Source of the DNA: CAJJDF01 sp965655625
GTDB taxonomy: Bacteria; Bacteroidota; Bacteroidia; Flavobacteriales_D; CAJJDF01
Direction of reading: 5' to 3'
Length of the DNA: 64,000 nucleotides
NCBI GenBank assembly: GCA_965655625.1
Contig: CBFHHA010000006.1
Span: forward strand, 1 to 64,000
Made by a program: the position numbers and the translations under genes. Under the pieces are notes generated by a model that worked only from the letters and a program-made list of their open reading frames with translations, did no database searches and was not told the DNA's origin. Shown piece by piece: positions 33,511-42,654 of this stretch (within the stretch, counting starts at the first letter, position 1; every line of letters starts with the position of its first letter).

Positions 33511-35191
33511 CTTTAATCAGCTTTAATTTCTGTCTTACCGTTTCAATTTCTTGTTTGCTTTTATCAATTTTCTTTTGAATCTCGGCCTTCATTTTTTCGG
33601 CCCCTTTTGAGTTCCCAAAGAATCCCATGTTATTCTCGTATTGACCAATTTCGTTATTCAAGTTGGTTAATTTTCTTTTCAAGAAATCTCGTTCCTTATT
33701 TATGGTTTGAGAATTCCCCTTTTTCATCATGCCATCTAACTTATTCTTATAGATGATTTTTGTTTTTTCTCTTCGATCCAGCTTAAGAGAATCATAATGA
33801 ATATCCAATGCAGACTTATATTCGCTGTAAACTTCGTCTTTTTGTTTGAATGGCACATTCCCTATTTCCAAAAACCGAGCAGAAAACTCTTTTAGTTTCT
33901 GAATAGCTTCTGATGAATTCTTTGGCAAAGAAAAATTTGTAATCTCCTGAATCACGGCTTTTTTCTTTTTCATGTTTTCAGCCTCAATCGATTCTCGATT
34001 TGCGTAATACTCTTTCTTGTTGTCAAAGAAAAAATCGCAAGCAGCACGAAACTGTTCCCATACTTTTTGTTCCCCTTTTCCGGTGTGACCAATTTCTTTC
34101 CATTTATTTTGAAGATTCTTGAGCTCAATAGTCGTATTTTTCCAGTCATCAGATAATTTAATCTCTTCTGCCTTCTTTACGATTTCCTTTTTTAGATTTA
34201 GATTTTTGGAACTGTCTTTTTTTAACACTTTGAAAAACTCATTTTTCTTCGAAAAAAACACATCAAAACTTCCTCTGAACTCTTCCCAAACTTCTTTGTT
34301 CTTTTCTTTGGATACAGCACCTGTTTTCTTCCACTCTTCCTGAAGAGTAAGGGCCTTTTCGGTAGCAACATTCCACCCTTTTACGGTGGTTGATTCTAGT
34401 TCAGCTATTTCCTTCGATTTTTCAATTAGGGCAAGCTTCACTTCTAGGTTTTTTTCAAGTTTTTCGGCTTGAGCAATGTAGTGGGCTTTTATTTTTGCTC
34501 TCAATTCATTTACAGTTCCCCAAAACTGCTCTTTCAACTCTTCCCACTTTTCTTGAAAGGTAGGTCCTATTTCATCCCACTCGGCAATAAGTTCGTTGAG
34601 AACAGACTGAGTTTTCTTAATTGACTTTTCCTCTTTCAATCCGTTCAAGTCAAAAATAATCTTATTCTTCAACGAATAATTTCTTTTTAAATCATGTTCT
34701 TGAATTTCCTTGTAAATATTGATGTTGTAATTAAAAAAATCATTCAGGCGACTGTATTGAGACTGAATGTCTTCAAACTTTTCTCTGGGAACATTTCCTA
34801 ACTCTTTCCACCTGTCCTGAATTTCCTTTCTTTTGCCAAAGGCCGCACCAATATTCTCTTCGTTTTCTACCAGCTCCTTGAACTCAGCAAGAATCGCTTT
34901 TTTGGCAATAAGGTTTACTTTTTCCTCTTCTTCCTTTTTCTTTCTTTGTGCCTTTCTTCTCTCTTTGAACTCAATGATTAACTCTTCTATTTTTGTATCC
35001 AATTTTCGGTTTTCCAAAATAAGAGCAAGCTCCTCCTCGGTTTGCTCTTCTTCGGCAGGTTTGGCTACAAGTTGCTCATCAGACAACAAACTCCTGTAGG
35101 TTCTAATTGCCTCATTGGCAGCAGTGTTAATTGATTTCACCTCTTCATTCTGAAGAAGAGTTGTTAGGTTTTCTAGTATCTCAGCTCTCAT
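33503..35191 (-). CDS. DUF349 repeat protein
   Basis: A 562-residue cytosolic protein, highly charged and alpha-helical. It contains at least five repeats of about 70 residues, each with a W-(K/D)-E-(I/L)-G core: RWKELGNVP, EWDEIGPTF, EWKKTGAVS, KWKEIGHTG and RFLEIGNVP. This is the DUF349 pattern. A coiled coil closes the C-terminus (from about 500). I start it at the ATG at 35191 because the 27 residues further upstream in frame are not conserved in character and run into the end of the enoyl-CoA hydratase gene. Function unknown. Confidence 0.85.
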   Translation of the reverse strand: MRAEILENLTTLLQNEEVKSINTAANEAIRTYRSLLSDEQLVAKPAEEEQTEEELALILENRKLDTKIEELIIEFKERRKAQRKKKEEEEKVNLIAKKAILAEFKELVENEENIGAAFGKRKEIQDRWKELGNVPREKFEDIQSQYSRLNDFFNYNINIYKEIQEHDLKRNYSLKNKIIFDLNGLKEEKSIKKTQSVLNELIAEWDEIGPTFQEKWEELKEQFWGTVNELRAKIKAHYIAQAEKLEKNLEVKLALIEKSKEIAELESTTVKGWNVATEKALTLQEEWKKTGAVSKEKNKEVWEEFRGSFDVFFSKKNEFFKVLKKDSSKNLNLKKEIVKKAEEIKLSDDWKNTTIELKNLQNKWKEIGHTGKGEQKVWEQFRAACDFFFDNKKEYYANRESIEAENMKKKKAVIQEITNFSLPKNSSEAIQKLKEFSARFLEIGNVPFKQKDEVYSEYKSALDIHYDSLKLDRREKTKIIYKNKLDGMMKKGNSQTINKERDFLKRKLTNLNNEIGQYENNMGFFGNSKGAEKMKAEIQKKIDKSKQEIETVRQKLKLIKDV

Positions 35192-35210
35192 GGTAGTAGA
35201 ATTTAAAACG

Positions 35211-35981
35211 TTATTTGTTTTTAAATTTATTAATGGCGTTTTTAGTGAAATCAGAAAGTACCAGCTCGCCACTCATAGCTGCTCTTTCTTTTAGTAAGTC
35301 GTCCCAGTTTTCTGTTCCCTTCCAGAACATTTGCTTCAATAATCTCATTGCTTCGGGGTTTGAGTTTGACAATTTATTAGCCAAAGCCCTAACTGCCTCA
35401 TCCATTTCTTCCACGGTATCATAAACCTCCGTGTACAATCCTTTTGCTTTTGCCCAATCCGCTGTTTGCCATTCGGTAGCATCAATCGCTAGCTGGCTCA
35501 TTGCCGATGTTCCAATCTTTCTTTCTACTACTGGCCCAACCACAAATGGCCCAATACCTACTGCCAATTCGCTCAACTTAACCGAAGCAAACTTCGTGGC
35601 TACACAGTAATCTACAGCACTAGCCACTCCTACTCCTCCTCCAACAGCTTTCCCTTGAACTCTTCCTATGATAAGTTTGGGGCATTTTCTACAAGCATTA
35701 ATTACATTCGCAAATCCTGAGAAAAACACTTTTCCCGTCTCCAAATCATTGATATCAATCAATTCATCGAAAGAAGCTCCAGCACAAAAAGCTCTCTCTC
35801 CAGAAGATTTCAAGACAATCACTTTTACTGTATCTTCAGCGCCCATTTTGGTTATGGTTTGTGCCACCTCAGCCAATAATTTCCCTGGAAGGGAATTGCT
35901 CAAAGGATGAAAAAATTCTATTGTCGCAATACCTTCTTTGATATCACTCACTACTTTTCCTTGTTCTAAAATATCTGCCAT
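35211..35981 (-). CDS. Enoyl-CoA hydratase/isomerase family protein
   Basis: A 256-residue crotonase-fold enzyme. The CoA-binding and oxyanion segments are present: RAFCAGASFDEL and KLIIGRVQGKAVGGGVGVA. Glu residues of the hydratase active site are not clearly both kept (the region after GGG has AVDYCVATKFASVKLSE and the typical second Glu region reads GIGPFVVGP), so isomerase or another crotonase reaction is possible. Next gene (ABM-like) starts 7 bases upstream in the same direction. Confidence 0.82.
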   Translation of the reverse strand: MADILEQGKVVSDIKEGIATIEFFHPLSNSLPGKLLAEVAQTITKMGAEDTVKVIVLKSSGERAFCAGASFDELIDINDLETGKVFFSGFANVINACRKCPKLIIGRVQGKAVGGGVGVASAVDYCVATKFASVKLSELAVGIGPFVVGPVVERKIGTSAMSQLAIDATEWQTADWAKAKGLYTEVYDTVEEMDEAVRALANKLSNSNPEAMRLLKQMFWKGTENWDDLLKERAAMSGELVLSDFTKNAINKFKNK

Positions 35982-35987
35982 AATTGT

Positions 35988-36299
35988 TTAATATTCTTTT
36001 TCTACTTTACAAATTCTTGTTTTAAAACTCTTGTACCACTTTTCTTTTCCTAGACTTTTTGCTCGTTTGTGGAGCGAATTTTCTTTCCAGTTTTTAATCG
36101 ATTCCAAATCTTTCCAATACGAAATGTGAATACCAAATCCATCTTGCTGCCTTGCTCCTTCATGTCCAAGGTAACCCGGGTTATTCTCAACTTCTGTATA
36201 AATCAACTCATCCATTTCTACATACCCTTCGTTTTCTTCGGTACGAATAGAGGAAAACACAACAGCGTAATAAGGCACGGTTAAATTTAACTTAAACAT
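35988..36299 (-). CDS. ABM-fold (antibiotic biosynthesis monooxygenase-like) protein
   Basis: A 103-residue dimeric alpha-beta barrel type protein; PYYAVVFSSIRTEE and GIHISYWKDLESIKNW match the ABM family. The reaction is not predictable; many members are heme- or quinone-related or of unknown role. The ATG at 36299 is chosen; the in-frame ATG at 36326 lies inside the promoter pair (36303-36334). First gene of the operon with the crotonase and DUF349 genes. Confidence 0.75.
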   Translation of the reverse strand: MFKLNLTVPYYAVVFSSIRTEENEGYVEMDELIYTEVENNPGYLGHEGARQQDGFGIHISYWKDLESIKNWKENSLHKRAKSLGKEKWYKSFKTRICKVEKEY

Positions 36300-36302
36300 G
36301 AG

Positions 36303-36334
36303 CAAAAATATAATTAATTCGCTCATTTGACAAA
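36303..36334 (-). promoter_or_regulatory. Promoter with -7 box against the start codon
   Basis: On the minus strand: TTTG (36334-36331), 20-base spacer, TATTTTTG (36310-36303), and the ATG begins at 36299. The predicted transcript has essentially no leader. Confidence 0.55.
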
Positions 36335-36354
36335 CTATTGTGACGGGTTTCTGC

Positions 36355-36966
36355 TTACTCCCAATTCAAAATTTCATCTATGGGCTTGTCCTGTATCAAG
36401 ATAGTGTTAATACCCAAACTATCAGCCGATTGTATATGCTGAAAAGAATCATCGATGAACAAAGTTTCTTTCGCTACCAAATTATTTAGATCCAAAATAG
36501 TTTGAAAAGCGAATTGGTTTGGTTTTCTATGACCAAAATGATGCGAATAATAAACCGATTCAAAAATAGAATCGAAGTCACTTTCTACCTTATTAATAAA
36601 AGAGGCATAATGAGTTTCATTGGTATTACTAAACAAAAACAAACGGTATTTCTTCGAAAGCTTTTTTAATACCTCCACTCTTTTCTTTGGCAAATCAAGC
36701 AACATAGCGTTCCATGCTAGGCGATATTCATCCATCGAAAAATCTTTCCCCGAAGCTACTTTTAAACTTTCATAAAATTCCAATTCAGAAATCTTACCAA
36801 CCTCAAAATCGTCTGAAAGTGACGATTGTGTGTACTGCGAAAATATTTCATCAAATCTATCGATTCCTAGTTTTTTGAATTCATTCAAGGTTACGTGATA
36901 ATCAATATTCAAAATTACGCCACCTAAATCGAAAATAATATTGCTTACTCCTATTAATTCTTGCAT
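36355..36966 (-). CDS. HAD-superfamily hydrolase, subfamily IA
   Basis: A 203-residue phosphatase-like protein. HAD motif I is IIFDLGGVILN (nucleophile Asp, the usual second Asp replaced by Gly as in the DLGGV subgroup), motif II LFLFSNTNETH, motif III Lys region HRKPNQFAF, motif IV LFIDDSFQHI. This subgroup includes alpha-D-glucose-1-phosphatase YihX-like enzymes. Substrate unknown. Confidence 0.85.
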   Translation of the reverse strand: MQELIGVSNIIFDLGGVILNIDYHVTLNEFKKLGIDRFDEIFSQYTQSSLSDDFEVGKISELEFYESLKVASGKDFSMDEYRLAWNAMLLDLPKKRVEVLKKLSKKYRLFLFSNTNETHYASFINKVESDFDSIFESVYYSHHFGHRKPNQFAFQTILDLNNLVAKETLFIDDSFQHIQSADSLGINTILIQDKPIDEILNWE

Positions 36967-37110
36967 GACTTAAATATAGTTTTTATTTCAGAAATTCGAG
37001 GAATTTAATCTTGAGGTAAAATGTCAAGTATGATTTTAGTCCTTAAAATTTCTATTGTCAGAAACATTCCATAATTTTACTTAATTGAAAACATAAAACA
37101 CAAGAAAAAA

Positions 37111-38514
37111 ATGAGCAAATACGATGTAGTTGTAATAGGATCAGGGCCTGGAGGATATGTGGCAGCGATAAGATGTGCACAATTGGGAATGAAAACTGCC
37201 ATTATCGAAAAGTACGATACATTGGGTGGGACTTGCTTAAATGTAGGGTGTATTCCTTCCAAGGCTATGTTGGATTCTTCGCACCACTACCACGAAGCGA
37301 CTCATAACTTCACAAAACACGGTATTGACATCAAAGGCACTGTAAACCCAAACTTGAAACAGATGATTGCTCGTAAAGCAGAAGTGGTCTCGCAAACTTG
37401 TTCAGGAATTGATTTCTTGATGGACAAAAACAAAATTGATGTTCACCACGGAATGGGATCTTTTGTTGACAAAAACACGATTAAAATAACCAAAGACGGC
37501 AAAGAAACTACCATCCAAACCGACAAAACAATAATAGCAACAGGAAGTAAACCTAATTATTTCCCAGGAATGGAGCCGGATAAAAAAAGAATTATCACCT
37601 CTACTGAGGCATTGGAACTGAAAGAAATTCCAAAAAAAATGATTGTAATTGGCGGAGGTGTAATTGGTCTTGAACTCGGACAAGTATACGCCAGATTAGG
37701 TACCGAAGTTTCTGTTGTAGAGTTTATGGATTCCATTATCCCAACCATGGATAATGCCCTTGGTAAAGACCTGATGAGAGCGCTGAAAAAAGAAGGATTT
37801 AAATTCAACTTCAATCACAAAGTAAAAAGTGTGGTAAATAAAGGAAAAACGGTTGTCGTAACCGCTGACAACAAAAAAGGAGAAGAGGTTACTTTTGAGG
37901 GAGATTATTGCTTAGTTTCGGTAGGAAGAAAAGCCTACACAGATGGTTTAGGTTTGGAAAATGTAGGGATTCCGACTGACGATAGAGGACGTGTAGAAGT
38001 AGGTGCACAGTTACAAACCAATGTGGCGGGAATTTATGCCATTGGTGATGTGATAAAAGGTGCTATGTTAGCTCACAAAGCCGAAGAAGAGGGTGTTTTT
38101 GTGGCAGAAACGATGGCTGGACAAAAACCACACATCAATTACAACCTAATTCCTGGAGTGGTGTACACTTGGCCAGAGGTTGCTGCAGTAGGACAAACAG
38201 AAGAACAACTGAAAGAGGCTGGAATTGAATATAAATCTGGGCAATTTCCTATGAAAGCACTAGGTAGAGCAAGAGCAAGTATGGATACTGCAGGATTTGT
38301 AAAAATATTAGCCGACAAAGAAACAGACGAAGTATTGGGAGTTCACATGATTGGCCCGAGAGTGGCAGATTTGATTGCCGAGGCAGTTGTAGCGATGGAA
38401 TATCGAGCTAGTGCCGAAGACATTGCTAGGTTTTCTCACGCTCACCCAACGTATGCCGAGGCAGTGAAAGAAGCTGCACTTGCAGCTACTGAAGATAGAG
38501 CCATACACGTTTAA
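37111..38514 (+). CDS. lpdA: Dihydrolipoyl dehydrogenase
   Basis: A 467-residue flavoenzyme that reoxidises the lipoyl groups of 2-oxoacid dehydrogenase complexes and the glycine cleavage system. FAD motif VVIGSGPGGYVAAI, redox pair Cys42/Cys47 in GGTCLNVGCIPSK, NAD motif VIGGGVIGLELG, and the C-terminal active-site His-Glu in FSHAHPTYAEAVKEA are all intact. Followed by a strong hairpin terminator. Confidence 0.97.
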   Translation: MSKYDVVVIGSGPGGYVAAIRCAQLGMKTAIIEKYDTLGGTCLNVGCIPSKAMLDSSHHYHEATHNFTKHGIDIKGTVNPNLKQMIARKAEVVSQTCSGIDFLMDKNKIDVHHGMGSFVDKNTIKITKDGKETTIQTDKTIIATGSKPNYFPGMEPDKKRIITSTEALELKEIPKKMIVIGGGVIGLELGQVYARLGTEVSVVEFMDSIIPTMDNALGKDLMRALKKEGFKFNFNHKVKSVVNKGKTVVVTADNKKGEEVTFEGDYCLVSVGRKAYTDGLGLENVGIPTDDRGRVEVGAQLQTNVAGIYAIGDVIKGAMLAHKAEEEGVFVAETMAGQKPHINYNLIPGVVYTWPEVAAVGQTEEQLKEAGIEYKSGQFPMKALGRARASMDTAGFVKILADKETDEVLGVHMIGPRVADLIAEAVVAMEYRASAEDIARFSHAHPTYAEAVKEAALAATEDRAIHV

Positions 38515-38533
38515 ACAAAAACCGTTAAACTAC

Positions 38534-38571
38534 AAAAAGTCGCAGTTCAAAATATGAGCTGCGACTTTTTT
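38534..38571. terminator. Bidirectional terminator between lpdA and dprA
   Basis: 12-bp stem AAAAAGTCGCAG (38534-38545) with CTGCGACTTTTT (38559-38570), 13-base loop, T-runs in both directions. It serves the convergent lpdA and dprA genes. Confidence 0.92.
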
Positions 38572-38584
38572 AGGTCTAATAAAT

Positions 38585-39703
38585 TTAACTTAATAAAAAA
38601 GAATTTCCCGGCAAGGCTTTGACCAAGCCCTTGAATTCTAATTGCAACAAACCAACAGCTAACAAACTGGTTGCCAACTTTGTTTTTTCGCTCAATTCAT
38701 CCATAGAAATGGAAGTTTCGGTTGAAAGAAAATCGTAAATGAGTTTCTCGTCCTCAGGCAAATCAATAAACAATTGTTTTTGAATTATTTTTGGTTTTTG
38801 TGAAATATTAAGTTCCCAATTCATTAAATAGACGATGTCCGCAACTGAATTGAGCAAATGAGCTTTATTTATTTTGATTAAATGATTACAACCTTGAGAG
38901 TATTGGTCGGTAACTCTCCCTGGCACAGCAAATACATCCCTGTTGTAGGAATTGGCCATTTCGGCAGTTATTAACGAGCCACCTTTTTTTGCCGATTCGA
39001 TCACGATTGTAATATCGGACAATCCCGCAATGATTCGATTTCGTTTTGGAAAATTCTCTCTATCTGGATTGGTGCCACTCATAAATTCGGTAAGTAATCC
39101 TCCTGTGGAGAGCATCTTTTTTGCCGTTTCTTTATGTAAGTTGGGATACAACCGATCTAGTCCATGCGCCAAAACACCAATAGTTGAAATAGTAAGCTCC
39201 ACACATTTCTTGTGTGCATAAATATCCACACCATAAGCCATTCCGCTAATTACAAGAGGATTGTGTGGCTTTAAGTCTGCTAGCAAATTGGAACAAAAAT
39301 CTTTTCCCCTTCCTGTTACTTTCCTCGTCCCCACTACGGCAACCGTCTTGTGATTACTGAAATCAAGCGCTCCTTTTCCATACAACACAAAAGGGGAATC
39401 CTCACATTGTTTTAAATTCAATGGATAAGTTTTTTCTGTAATTAAAAAGGTTGAAATTTTATTTTTTCTAATAAATGTTAGCTCTTCCTCGGCTCTTTTT
39501 ATTGCTTCACCACTTTTTATCTGTTTTACGATAGAAGTTGACAAAACCTCACCAATTCCTGGAATTTGGGTAAGCTTTCCTTTATGTGAATTAAAAACAG
39601 CTTCAAAACTACCACAGTATGCTAATAATTTCTTCGCATTAATATTTCCGACACCTTCGAACAAGGTGAGAGCCATAGCGAGTATAAGTTCAGTTTGATT
39701 CAA
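38585..39703 (-). CDS. dprA: DNA-processing protein DprA
   Basis: A 372-residue protein that loads RecA on incoming single-stranded DNA in natural transformation. An N-terminal HhH-type region (ANAKKLL-like, here NINAKKLLAYCGSF) is followed by the Rossmann core with VAVVGTRKVTGRG, VISGMAYGVDIYAH and FPKRNRIIAGLSD, and a C-terminal winged-helix region (from about 305). Length and order match DprA. Presence of dprA is not proof of competence, as it is widely conserved. Confidence 0.95.
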   Translation of the reverse strand: MNQTELILAMALTLFEGVGNINAKKLLAYCGSFEAVFNSHKGKLTQIPGIGEVLSTSIVKQIKSGEAIKRAEEELTFIRKNKISTFLITEKTYPLNLKQCEDSPFVLYGKGALDFSNHKTVAVVGTRKVTGRGKDFCSNLLADLKPHNPLVISGMAYGVDIYAHKKCVELTISTIGVLAHGLDRLYPNLHKETAKKMLSTGGLLTEFMSGTNPDRENFPKRNRIIAGLSDITIVIESAKKGGSLITAEMANSYNRDVFAVPGRVTDQYSQGCNHLIKINKAHLLNSVADIVYLMNWELNISQKPKIIQKQLFIDLPEDEKLIYDFLSTETSISMDELSEKTKLATSLLAVGLLQLEFKGLVKALPGNSFLLS

Positions 39704-39786
39704 TTGCGAGAACAGTTAGATGTTTAAAAATAAGGAAATAAATAGGAATTAAAACAAAATCATTACTTTTAACTAAACCTAAACAA

Positions 39787-42144
39787 ATGAAAAAACTGCT
39801 ACTTTTTCTCTTCGTTTTTAATCTTACTTTTTCATTCTGTCAGGAGGAAAAAGGAACGTTAAGCGGGATAGTATTTAACCAAAATTCTGACCAGGCAATC
39901 CCATTTACCCAAATTCTACTAACCAAGAAAGATTCATTATACTATTTCACCCAAACCAATGAAAAAGGGGAGTATTTGTTCAAAAACATTCTGGCTGATA
40001 CTTTTGAAATTGAAGTGCGATCAATGGGATATAAGACAACCAAATTCGAAAAAATAATCGTACCAAACGAAAATAGAGTTTCATGGATTAAACTGGAACC
40101 AACAGAAATTAGTTTAAGAGAATACACAATAAGTGCAAAGAAGTATGACCACAAAATTTCGGACGAAACTGTGTCATCAACGGTAATTGAATCAGAAATA
40201 ATTACTGCACGAGCCACGACCAATCCCCGTGATATCGTTACACAAATACCTGGAGTTCACACCCAGGAAGAACAAGTTAGTATTCGGGGTGGGGCAGGAT
40301 TTAGCTATGGAGCAGGGAGCAGAGTATTATTAATGCTAGACGGCATTCCAATGCTTTCGGGAGATGCAGGAGATGTGAAATGGAACTACTTGCCTCTTGA
40401 AGGAATAAACCAAATAGAGGTACTAAAAGGAGCTTCCTCTGTTCTCTACGGGTCTTCGGCACTAAACGGAGTAATAAATATCCGCACACAGTATCCAACT
40501 GAGAAGCCAAAAACGGAAATCAACTTTATTTTCGGCATGTACGACAGCCCATACAAAAATAGAGACTTAAAGTGGTGGAATGGCTATCGAGGAATGCAAG
40601 GAATTAACTTTTTTCATGCTCGACAAGTTACTGATCATTTTGACCTAGTAGTTGGAGGAAACTTTTTTAACGATCAAAGTTTTAGATTGGGCGAAAAAGA
40701 AACAAGAGGAAGAATGAATATAAACACAAAGTTTAAGCATAAAAAAAGAGAAGGACTATTTTATGGAATAAACATGAATGCTCAATTAAGTGATGTTGAT
40801 CTATTTTTTGTTTGGAAAGAAAAAGATAGCGTATTAACGCCCTCACCCGGCACAAATTCCTCGGGCTTGAACAATCGATTTAATGTAGACCCCTACCTAG
40901 AGTATTACACGAAATCTGGGGATAAACATTCACTCCGAACAAGGTGGTTCAATACAGATAATAATAATCAAGTTGATCCAACCCAATCGTCCACTTCCGA
41001 TCTCATTTTCAGCGAATATCAATTCAAAAAGCAACTAGATTCAACTTTCAAAATCACCTCAGGTGTAACTCTTATTAGAACCTACGTAAATTCAGAACTA
41101 TATGGGAATCATTCTGCTACTAATTTTGCTCTTTATACTCAATTGGATAAAGTCCTTTGGAAAAAACTTACCATTTCTGCGGGTATTCGAGGAGAATACT
41201 ATGCGTTAAACTCTATTAATGAGCCAATTATACCCATTGCACGAATGGGAATCAATTACAAAGTGGCAAAAGCGACTTTCTTGAGATCCTCATTTGGTCA
41301 AGGTTACCGTTTTCCTTCCGTAGCTGAAAAATTTGCAAGTACTTCTGTTGGTTCATTAACCGTTTTTCCCAATCCGGCCTTGACACCTGAAAAAGGATGG
41401 AGTGCTGAACTTGGAATAAAACAAGGAATTAAAATAAAAAAGTGGGCCGGATACATTGATATAGCTGGTTTTGTAAATGAATATCAAAACATGACGGAAT
41501 ATACATTTGGATTTTTTGACACCCTTACATTTGCCCAAAAACCAACTGGCGGAATCAACGAATTTGGGGCATCCTCAAGAAATGTGAGTAGAGCGCGAAT
41601 AACCGGAATAGATGCCACAATCGCTGGGAAAGGAAAAATTGGAAAAATAGAAGTCTCTATTTTGGCAGGTTACACTTTTATGAACCCTAAGCCGATTGGT
41701 GCAGACTCGAATTATTTGAGTACATTTTCTTCTTTAACAACTGACTTCACTTACGATCCTTCGCTCAACTTAACTAGCGATACCGTGAGTAATAATTTAA
41801 AATATCGATTCAATCATTTATTCAAAACAGATATACAATTGAAATACAAACAAGTAAGCCTTGGAGCTAGTTATAGATTCAATAGTTTCGTACACAACAT
41901 CGATGAATCCTTTCATATTTTAGGAATATTTAGTGGAGGTAGTTTCCTGGGCGAATTAGAAGAGTACCGCAGAGAGCAACCAAAAAATACACAAGTGATT
42001 GATGCGCGAATTGGGGTTGAAATTTCGGATAAAGTAAAGGTAAGTTTTGTCTGTAATAACATATTAAATACTGAATATCAAACAAGGCCGGGTTGGGTAA
42101 TGCCACCCAGAAATTTCATTTTTCAATCTACTTTCAGGTTCTAA
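39787..42144 (+). CDS. TonB-dependent receptor, cargo unknown
   Basis: A 785-residue receptor with signal peptide (about 1-18), carboxypeptidase-regulatory-like domain (about 23-105), plug (about 115-230, containing VSIRGGAGFSYGAGSRVLLM and LYGSSALNGVINI) and barrel ending RNFIFQSTFRF. The plug resembles vitamin B12/siderophore-type receptors, but cargo cannot be read from this. It stands alone between dprA and a tRNA gene and is followed by a hairpin at 42222-42240. Confidence 0.88.
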   Translation: MKKLLLFLFVFNLTFSFCQEEKGTLSGIVFNQNSDQAIPFTQILLTKKDSLYYFTQTNEKGEYLFKNILADTFEIEVRSMGYKTTKFEKIIVPNENRVSWIKLEPTEISLREYTISAKKYDHKISDETVSSTVIESEIITARATTNPRDIVTQIPGVHTQEEQVSIRGGAGFSYGAGSRVLLMLDGIPMLSGDAGDVKWNYLPLEGINQIEVLKGASSVLYGSSALNGVINIRTQYPTEKPKTEINFIFGMYDSPYKNRDLKWWNGYRGMQGINFFHARQVTDHFDLVVGGNFFNDQSFRLGEKETRGRMNINTKFKHKKREGLFYGINMNAQLSDVDLFFVWKEKDSVLTPSPGTNSSGLNNRFNVDPYLEYYTKSGDKHSLRTRWFNTDNNNQVDPTQSSTSDLIFSEYQFKKQLDSTFKITSGVTLIRTYVNSELYGNHSATNFALYTQLDKVLWKKLTISAGIRGEYYALNSINEPIIPIARMGINYKVAKATFLRSSFGQGYRFPSVAEKFASTSVGSLTVFPNPALTPEKGWSAELGIKQGIKIKKWAGYIDIAGFVNEYQNMTEYTFGFFDTLTFAQKPTGGINEFGASSRNVSRARITGIDATIAGKGKIGKIEVSILAGYTFMNPKPIGADSNYLSTFSSLTTDFTYDPSLNLTSDTVSNNLKYRFNHLFKTDIQLKYKQVSLGASYRFNSFVHNIDESFHILGIFSGGSFLGELEEYRREQPKNTQVIDARIGVEISDKVKVSFVCNNILNTEYQTRPGWVMPPRNFIFQSTFRF

Positions 42145-42221
42145 CATGACTAATCTTAAACCACAACAACGTGAGAACATAAAACCTCGTTTTTCAAAAT
42201 AAAAACAGATTAAAATTTGGA

Positions 42222-42240
42222 AAAAGGACAAAGTCCTTTT
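42222..42240 (+). terminator. Hairpin after TonB receptor
   Basis: Perfect 8-bp stem AAAAGGAC/GTCCTTTT with loop AAA; the T-run is part of the stem. Likely ends the receptor transcript. Confidence 0.5.
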
Positions 42241-42297
42241 AAATTCGCAGACTTTCCTAGATAAGGAATAAAATTATTATTCAAATTCAGAATAATA

Positions 42298-42371
42298 GGG
42301 CCTATAACTCAGCTGGTTAGAGTATCTGACTCATAATCAGAAAGTCCCTGGTTCGAGCCCAGGTGGGCCCA
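42298..42371 (+). tRNA. tRNA with CAU anticodon (elongator Met or Ile2)
   Basis: A 74-base cloverleaf: acceptor GGGCCTA/TGGGCCC, D-arm ACTCAGCTGGTTAGAGT, anticodon stem TCTGA/TCAGA with loop CTCATAA, T-arm CCTGGTTCGAGCCCAGG, discriminator A. The normal 1:72 pair (G:C) and lack of GGG/CCC in the anticodon stem exclude initiator tRNA. CAU could be elongator Met or the lysidine-modified Ile tRNA; I cannot decide. CCA is not encoded. Confidence 0.95.
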
Positions 42372-42378
42372 CAAAATG

Positions 42379-42414
42379 AAAAAGACTTGTCATTTGCTTG
42401 ACGAGTCTTTTTTT
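42379..42414 (+). terminator. Terminator after tRNA(CAU)
   Basis: Stem 42379-42392 with 42399-42412, one G-U wobble, short loop, and seven T at the 3' side. Confidence 0.85.
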
Positions 42415-42471
42415 GTGCTCGAAAGTTTTGAGCGAGAAGTTTACCCTGAGGGAGCTTTTGCGAATCGATGG

Positions 42472-42534
42472 GAGCCCAGGTGGGCCCACAAAACGAAACC
42501 AATTCTTTTAAGCAATTGAAAGGTTTTTCGTTTT
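42472..42534 (+). repeat. Second copy of tRNA 3' end plus hairpin
   Basis: Bases 42472-42493 repeat 42355-42376 exactly (22 bp: T-arm 3' half, acceptor 3' strand and the next 5 bases). The copy is then followed by GAAA and a terminator-like hairpin, AAAACGAAACC (42490-42500) with GGTTTTTCGTTTT (42522-42534), copying the layout tRNA end-terminator of the intact gene. The rest of the tRNA is missing. It may be a decayed second tRNA gene or an integration scar; the 95 bases between hold no gene. Confidence 0.6.
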
Positions 42535-42654
42535 TTTCGTCTTGCCAAGTCTTTTTTTTCAGTTTTCAACACTCGTGAATAACTAAGTCACAATTCAATT
42601 CAATCTAATTATTCAATTGTTTATTTTCGTAAAGAAACTTATAGCAAACAACTC

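Noticed and set aside
42317..42502. A minus-strand frame of 61 residues containing GPTWARTRDFLIMSQ
   Set aside because: It is the antisense of tRNA(CAU) and of the duplicated tRNA 3' end. This peptide is a well-known artefact of gene calling across tRNA genes.
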